A stretch of 19,884 bases of DNA from an uncultured Verrucomicrobiae bacterium (GTDB taxonomy: Bacteria; Verrucomicrobiota; Verrucomicrobiia; Verrucomicrobiales; DEV007): the NCBI GenBank assembly GCA_937898895.1, contig CALDKL010000658.1:1-19884 (forward strand). Reading direction: 5' to 3'. This document shows positions 16,003 to 19,884 of the stretch, piece by piece (within the stretch, counting starts at the first letter, position 1; every line of letters begins with the position of its first letter). The position numbers and the translations under genes were made by a program. The notes beneath the pieces were generated by a model. That model saw only the letters and a program-made list of their open reading frames with translations. It had not been told where the DNA came from and did no database searches.

Positions 16003-16659
16003 ATGAAAGCCCTCCTTGTCGGTGCCGCTCTTTCTGTCCTCTCGCTGCCTCCAATTCACGCCCAGGAGGAGGCAGCACCCTCCATCCCCCTCACCGAGGC
16101 GGTGAAACTGGGCGTAGAGGGTATCGCGGAAAAGCGTGGGGATACGAGCGAGACGGGGTACGCAAATGCCGCAATCACCTACGCCGCCGCGAAACGCCTG
16201 GAAACGGAGAATGCCCTTGCGGCGAGAGACATGGCCTTCGTCGTGGACCTGGATCATCTGCGCGATGTCATCTCCGGATGGGACGTAGCCTGGTCCGAAG
16301 CCTTGTATGCGGCGGCCGGAGGTGGGACGATGTGGGCGCGTCTGCCCGCACACCTCGAGGCATCCGGTGAGGAAATGCTCGCCAAACTCGCCAAACGAAT
16401 GCCCCTGAAACCCGGCAGCGCCTCCCCCGAGACGCTTGCGCGGTGGAACAAGGTCGGCAAGATCATCGAAAAGGCGTCCGTCCCCGAATTTGCCGACGAA
16501 ACGACCCGGGCCGGCTGGAAAAACCAGAAGGACTCCCTCCATTCGCTCTGGGAAGGAATCAGCTACGAACTCCAGGCGCTCGCCGACGCCGACGCGCGAA
16601 CCCTACTCGAACACCTCCTCCCCGACGAAGAGCAACTTGGCATGCTCTCGGGGCAGTGA
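16003..16659 (+). CDS. Exported helical protein of unknown function
   Basis: This 218-residue protein starts MKALLVGAALSVLSL and has a clear signal peptide, cleaved probably after IHA (residue 20). The mature part is rich in Ala, Glu and Leu and looks mostly alpha-helical, with no cysteines and no motif I recognise. Notable segments are YANAAITYAAAKRLETENALAARDM (about 50-75) and the C-terminal LLEHLLPDEEQLGML. An earlier TTG at 15967 would add 12 residues before the signal peptide and overlap the DUF5069 stop, so the ATG at 16003 is preferred. A weak AAGGT lies 7 bp upstream. It is in line with the sugar-acid genes (32 bp after DUF5069, 44 bp before the next gene). Confidence 0.75.
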   Translation: MKALLVGAALSVLSLPPIHAQEEAAPSIPLTEAVKLGVEGIAEKRGDTSETGYANAAITYAAAKRLETENALAARDMAFVVDLDHLRDVISGWDVAWSEALYAAAGGGTMWARLPAHLEASGEEMLAKLAKRMPLKPGSASPETLARWNKVGKIIEKASVPEFADETTRAGWKNQKDSLHSLWEGISYELQALADADARTLLEHLLPDEEQLGMLSGQ

Positions 16660-16703
16660 GCCGATGCTTTCGTCACCTACTCACTTGATCCTGACAAACC
16701 ACC

Positions 16704-17429
16704 ATGAATCCGCGGCTCCTCTTCTCCACCTTTGGCCTGTTCTGCCTGTGTTCCCAGGTTTGCGTCTCTGCGGATGCGAACGGGGAACTCATCTTTTCCG
16801 ACGACTTCGAACGATCCGAGTCACAGGAAACAAAAGACGAGCCCGGCAAGGGTTGGGCGACGAACAGCAAAAACCGCGCCAAGGGGAACAAACAGGTCGA
16901 CCTGCGCGAAGGAGCCATGTTTGTCTACCTTCACCCCGAAGCCGATCACGCCGTCTCGGTGACGCAACCGGCCATCTTCACCGACGGGGCCGTCGCCCTG
17001 CGCTTCCGGCTCGATGATCCGAAGGACGAACTCGGGCTCGACTTCGCCGATCTCGCGTGCAAGGAAGTTCACGCCGGCCACCTCTTTGCGGTGCGGGTGA
17101 ATTCACGGAAGGTCATTTGCCAGGATCTGAAGACCGGAAACATGCGTCTCGACATCCGCGAGGCTCGGCTGGCCAAGACTCCCCTGACCGACGAACAAAA
17201 GACCACCCTTCAGGGAAAGGAGAAGGGACTCAACCAGAAGACATCGCTCGGTGAATGGCACGAAATCCTCGTGTCGGTGGAGGGGGATGCCCTTCGCGTC
17301 GATCTCGACGGGACCGAAACGATGACCTTCGCCTCGCCGGGGATTGCGCACCCCACAAAGCGGCTCCTGCGCCTCTCCGTGCCCCGCAACGCCGTCGTCG
17401 ACGACGTGCGGATCTGGCGGAAGAAGTGA
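16704..17429 (+). CDS. Exported LamG/DUF1080-like jelly-roll protein
   Basis: This 241-residue protein has a signal peptide (MNPRLLFSTFGLFCLCSQVCVSA, cleaved near 23). The mature part looks like a concanavalin-type beta sandwich as in LamG or DUF1080 (3-keto-disaccharide hydrolase) proteins. Supporting features are the opening ELIFSDDFERSES (about 28-40), a central AVALRFRLDDPKDELGLDF, a SLGEWHEILVSVEGDALRVDLDG segment (about 185-206) and the closing AVVDDVRIWRKK. Such proteins are very frequent in PVC bacteria and often bind or process glycans. I see no assignable catalytic residues, so enzymatic activity is not claimed. It is the last gene of the plus-strand cluster and ends 28 bp from the convergent peroxidase gene, with no strong terminator between them. 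Confidence 0.78.
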   Translation: MNPRLLFSTFGLFCLCSQVCVSADANGELIFSDDFERSESQETKDEPGKGWATNSKNRAKGNKQVDLREGAMFVYLHPEADHAVSVTQPAIFTDGAVALRFRLDDPKDELGLDFADLACKEVHAGHLFAVRVNSRKVICQDLKTGNMRLDIREARLAKTPLTDEQKTTLQGKEKGLNQKTSLGEWHEILVSVEGDALRVDLDGTETMTFASPGIAHPTKRLLRLSVPRNAVVDDVRIWRKK

Positions 17430-17457
17430 TCGAAGCCAAGGTGTCCGATCGGCGCCC

Positions 17458-18000
17458 TCACTCGGCGAGGGCCTTCTCGATCGCGGCGACGACAGTGGCA
17501 TCGTCGGGCTTCACCTTGGTGGCAAAGCGGCGGATCAGCTTGCCATCCTTGCCGACGAGGAATTTTTCGAAATTCCAGCCGATCTCTCCCTGCTTGTCGG
17601 GGTTTTCGGCGGCGGTCAGGTAGGTAAAGAGCGGAGCCTTGTCGTCTCCCTTCACCGAGACCTTCGAGAACATGGGGAACTCGACGGAATACGTGCTGGC
17701 GCAAAATTCCGCGATCTCCTCGTTGGTCCCCGGTTCCTGGCCTCCAAAATTGTTCGCGGGAAAGCCGAGGACGGCGAATCCCTTATCGGCAAACTTCGCG
17801 TGCAGGGCCTGGAGCGGATCATACTGCGGGGTCGCACCACACTTCGAAGCGACGTTGACGATCAGGAGGACCTTTCCCTTGTAGCCGGAAAGATCGACCT
17901 CCTCGCCTTTGATATTTTTGACCTTGAAGTCGTAGACGGAATCTCCCGCGACGAGAGGAAGAGCAGCGAGAGCCAGGACGGAGAGGAGTGTTTTTTTCAT
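17458..18000 (-). CDS. Exported glutathione peroxidase family protein
   Basis: This is a thiol peroxidase of the glutathione peroxidase family, reducing H2O2 or organic and lipid hydroperoxides. It has 180 residues, about 20 more than cytoplasmic GPx, because of an N-terminal signal peptide (MKKTLLSVLALAALPLVAGD). The catalytic tetrad is complete: C54 in NVASKCGATPQY, Q88 in FPANNFGGQEPGTNEEI, and W142-N143 in IGWNFEKFLVG. Cysteine replaces selenocysteine. C100 (EEIAEFCAST) sits where thioredoxin-dependent GPx proteins carry a resolving cysteine, so thioredoxin-like reductants are plausible. The start at 18000 is chosen because it begins the signal peptide; 15 earlier codons are unlikely. The gene lies 68 bp downstream of the SDR gene in the same direction. 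No Shine-Dalgarno is seen. Confidence 0.93.
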   Translation of the reverse strand: MKKTLLSVLALAALPLVAGDSVYDFKVKNIKGEEVDLSGYKGKVLLIVNVASKCGATPQYDPLQALHAKFADKGFAVLGFPANNFGGQEPGTNEEIAEFCASTYSVEFPMFSKVSVKGDDKAPLFTYLTAAENPDKQGEIGWNFEKFLVGKDGKLIRRFATKVKPDDATVVAAIEKALAE

Positions 18001-18068
18001 GGTTTTCGGATACGCGTATTGATGGATGATTGGATGGAGGAACAACCGAGAATGTGGGCAATGAAACG

Positions 18069-18845
18069 TCAGTTCCGCAGATTCATATATCCCCCATCGA
18101 TGTTGTAGGTCTGTGCGGTGATGTAGGAGGCGTCGTCACTGCAGAGATAGAGGGCGAGTTTTGCGATCTCGTCAGGACGAGCCATGCGTCCGATCGGCTG
18201 GACCTTCGAGAGTTTTGCAAACATCTCGTCTCGATTGTCCGGGTAATTTTTTGCCAGGTAGCCATCGACGAAGGGGGTGTGGACACGAGCCGGGCAGATC
18301 GCGTTGCAGCGAATGCCGAATTGGAGATAGTCGGCCGCGATCGACAGGGTCATGGTGTGGACGGCACCCTTGCTCGCCGAGTAGGCGAACCGATCTTTCA
18401 GTCCCGTGATCGCCGCGATGCTCGACATATTGAGCACCACGCCCCCGCCGGACTCGACCATGAGCGGCAGGACGGCCTGGAGGCAGAGGTAGACACCCTT
18501 TACATTGACCCGCATGACACGGTCGAAATCGGCCTCACCCGTGTTCGTCGCCGTACCGATATTCGCGATCCCGGCATTGTTCACGAGGATGTTCGGTTGC
18601 CCCAGGGCCGAAACGGTCGCCTCCACGGCGGCCGCCACGGAGGAGGCATCCGAGACATCGCAACGGAAAAAAGCGGCTTTCCCGCCATGAGCCTGAATCG
18701 CCGTCACGGTCTCCGCCGCGGCGGCCTCATCGAGGTCGAGGATCGCCACGGCCGCACCGGCAGCAGCAAAGGTTTCACTGATGGCCCGGCCAATGCCGGA
18801 GCCTCCGCCCGTGATGAGCGCGGTTTTGTTCTGTAACTGGGACAT
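18069..18845 (-). CDS. NAD-type short-chain dehydrogenase/reductase (sugar or keto-deoxy-acid dehydrogenase-like)
   Basis: This is a classical SDR of 258 residues. It has the cofactor motif TGGGSGIG (12-19), D37 after beta-2 (ILDLD), which points to NAD rather than NADP, a CDVSD segment (62-66), NNAG (89-92), N114, and the catalytic S142, Y155 and K159. The C-terminal SYITAQTYNIDGGYMNLR end is standard. The overall sequence resembles SDRs that oxidise 2-keto-3-deoxy-L-fuconate or related sugar derivatives, but SDR substrates cannot be assigned reliably by eye. Its position close to the aldonate and keto-deoxy-acid dehydratases supports a sugar or sugar-acid substrate. It is transcribed towards the peroxidase gene (68-bp gap) and divergently from the VWA gene. 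Confidence 0.92.
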   Translation of the reverse strand: MSQLQNKTALITGGGSGIGRAISETFAAAGAAVAILDLDEAAAAETVTAIQAHGGKAAFFRCDVSDASSVAAAVEATVSALGQPNILVNNAGIANIGTATNTGEADFDRVMRVNVKGVYLCLQAVLPLMVESGGGVVLNMSSIAAITGLKDRFAYSASKGAVHTMTLSIAADYLQFGIRCNAICPARVHTPFVDGYLAKNYPDNRDEMFAKLSKVQPIGRMARPDEIAKLALYLCSDDASYITAQTYNIDGGYMNLRN

Positions 18846-18849
18846 GATC

Positions 18850-18891
18850 GAATCGTGAACCGATTCCCCCGGTGCCGCAACGCGAATTGTA
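18850..18891 (-). promoter_or_regulatory. Candidate SDR promoter -10 and adjacent inverted repeat
   Basis: Read on the minus strand, TACAAT (18891-18886) is one base from the -10 consensus, without a good -35. Between it and the SDR ATG lies GAATCG-N5-CGATTC (18850-18866), 4 bp from the start codon. The repeat is placed as a repressor operator or as a 5'-UTR hairpin would be. Both elements are visible; function is inferred. Confidence 0.33.
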
Positions 18892-19126
18892 TCCCTTCTT
18901 CAGGTCTCGTGTATTCTTTTCCGTCGGCGGGGAGAACGCCATGTCGTGCCTCGCTGCGGAAGAGGCTGTTTGCCGATCAACGGCTGCCAGACCCGGTGCA
19001 ACGCACGAAGCGGCTGCCCCGGAAGCCCGTTTTCCCATGCGGTTTGAATCGGCCGATGGATTTCAGAGTCGCTCACAGTTCTTGCGCCCCCCCCCTTCTC
19101 CCCCTCTTGGAGGGAAAACGATTCCT

Positions 19127-19152
19127 CACGAATTTTGCGCACGAATTTGGCG
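19127..19152 (+). repeat. Tandem 13-bp direct repeat upstream of the VWA gene
   Basis: CACGAATTTTGCG is followed immediately by CACGAATTTGGCG, two copies differing at one base. A possible -10 (TAGATT, 19163-19168) follows at a distance that would make the second copy overlap the -35 position, the usual arrangement for an activator site. The start codon of the downstream gene is at 19187. Confidence 0.5.
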
Positions 19153-19168
19153 AACACCACACTAGATT

Positions 19169-19175
19169 GGGGAGA
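19169..19175 (+). promoter_or_regulatory. Shine-Dalgarno sequence of the VWA gene
   Basis: GGGGAGA lies 11 bases upstream of the ATG at 19187. It is the only strong ribosome binding site I see in front of any gene here. Together with the in-frame TAG at 19163-19165 it fixes the start. Confidence 0.6.
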
Positions 19176-19186
19176 GTTTCTCCGGA

Positions 19187-19884
19187 ATGCGTTTTGTCCT
19201 GCCCCAGTTTCTCTTTCTGCTTCCCGTCTGGCTGCTCCTGGCCTGGAGATTCCGATCCCTCGCCCTGTGGCGACCGCTGCGGATGCTCCTGCTCGTGCTA
19301 CTGACACTTCTCTTGTGTGATCCCCGGCTGATTTGGAAATCCGGCGGAATGGACCTGTGGGTTCTCCTGGATCGTTCGCGCTCGGCTGAGGATCTCATCG
19401 ATGCGGGAGAACTCGAATGGCGCACTCTGCTCGAGCGTTCCCGGCCCGGCGCAGGACACCACCTCCATGTGCTCGACTACGCCTCCGAAGTCGTTCCCCT
19501 CGGCGCAGGCGAGAGTTCCGTGTACTCCGGCAATCGCGACCGCACCCGCACCGCCCTGGCCCTGCGGGAAGCTCTGGCCCGCATGGATCCGAAACGGCAC
19601 AATCGCATTCTCGTTTTTACCGATGGTTACAGCACCGAGCCGCTCTCCGAAGTCGGGGCAAAACTCATCGAATCGCGTGTGCCGCTCGACTACCGACTCG
19701 TCCGTTCCCCGGAGAAAGCCGACTATCGCATCGCCTCGGTGGACTTGCCGGAACGAGTCCAGATCGGTGAACCCTTTGTCGTGGAAATCCGCCTCGTCGG
19801 ATCCCCCGATGGCACCGTGCCCCTTGAAATCTACCGGGGAGGCACCCGCCTGTTTCAGGGCGAGGTCGAGGTTGCGGCGGGGCG
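19187..19884 (+). CDS. Membrane-anchored VWA-domain protein (3' end outside window)
   Basis: The first 232 residues are visible. Two N-terminal hydrophobic helices (about 3-20 and 29-45) are followed by a von Willebrand factor A domain. The MIDAS metal site is present: D-x-S-x-S in LLDRSRSAED (D62, S64, S66), a Thr in the RDRTRTALALREAL segment (about 122-135), and the third-site Asp in LVFTDGY. A beta-rich domain begins at about 185 (DYRIASVDLPERVQIGEPFVVEI), resembling the Ig-like or CARDB-like repeats that follow VWA in large planctomycete/verrucomicrobial membrane proteins. BatA-like stress proteins and VWA/glutamine-amidotransferase-like proteins share this layout; the missing C-terminus prevents a choice. 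The in-frame TAG at 19163 excludes a longer start. Confidence 0.85.
   Translation, partial: MRFVLPQFLFLLPVWLLLAWRFRSLALWRPLRMLLLVLLTLLLCDPRLIWKSGGMDLWVLLDRSRSAEDLIDAGELEWRTLLERSRPGAGHHLHVLDYASEVVPLGAGESSVYSGNRDRTRTALALREALARMDPKRHNRILVFTDGYSTEPLSEVGAKLIESRVPLDYRLVRSPEKADYRIASVDLPERVQIGEPFVVEIRLVGSPDGTVPLEIYRGGTRLFQGEVEVAAG

Larger units (their letters stand above)
18846..19186. other. Divergent intergenic region, 341 bp, with small repeats and no gene
   Basis: This region lies between the divergent SDR and VWA-protein genes. It contains an inverted repeat next to the SDR start, a possible minus-strand -10, a run of 9 C (19087-19095), a short CCCTC-TTG-GAGGG hairpin (19102-19114) and a tandem 13-bp repeat near the VWA gene. 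I found no frame with coding character. Confidence 0.6.

Noticed and set aside
17430..17457. GATCG...CGATC considered as a bidirectional terminator between convergent genes
   Set aside because: The stem is only 5 bp with a 12-nt loop and no T tract on either strand.

Overview
The window looks like a chromosomal segment from a high-GC member of the PVC group, most likely Verrucomicrobiota. The main reasons are a very large secreted ThuA / PVC-type dehydrogenase / cytochrome c protein, a DUF5069 protein, secreted LamG/DUF1080-like proteins, and start codons that mostly lack Shine-Dalgarno sequences. The phylum is an inference from gene content. There are no rRNA, tRNA, CRISPR or insertion-sequence signals.

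Left part (1-7057, all minus strand): a heavy-metal efflux locus read from right to left. An OmpR-type response regulator and its histidine kinase overlap by ATGA. After a 75-bp gap with a possible promoter and inverted repeats come a CzcC-like outer membrane channel, a CzcB-like periplasmic adaptor and a CzcA/CusA-like RND pump, which runs off the left edge. This is a complete CusRS/CzcCBA-type tripartite system with its own sensor. Two parts are unusual: the adaptor seems to lack both lipoyl half-motifs, and the kinase has almost no periplasmic sensor domain. Bases 7058-7644 hold no convincing gene, only one weak Cys-rich ORF.

Middle (7645-12480, minus strand): one 1611-residue exported protein with ThuA domains at both ends around a PVC-type dehydrogenase beta-propeller, a helical repeat region, a c-type heme domain and a beta-rich domain. 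Its likely role is periplasmic oxidation of a sugar or sugar derivative.

Right of it and divergent (12657-17429, plus strand) is a five-gene cluster: an FAH-family 2-keto-3-deoxy-sugar-acid dehydratase, a YjhG/YagF-type aldonate (xylonate) dehydratase, a DUF5069 protein, a secreted helical protein of unknown function and a secreted jelly-roll protein. The first two enzymes together give the two dehydrations of a Weimberg-type pathway from pentonate to alpha-ketoglutarate semialdehyde. The sugar dehydrogenase and semialdehyde dehydrogenase of that pathway are not in the window. An exported glutathione peroxidase and an NAD-type short-chain dehydrogenase follow on the minus strand (17458-18845). 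The SDR could act on a sugar or keto-deoxy sugar acid. After a 341-bp divergent intergenic region with several small repeats, a membrane-anchored VWA-domain protein begins at 19187 and runs off the right edge.

The best candidate for something new is the divergent pairing of the giant periplasmic ThuA-dehydrogenase-cytochrome protein with a cytoplasmic Weimberg-type module plus uncharacterised secreted proteins. The second is the lipoyl-less metal-efflux adaptor.
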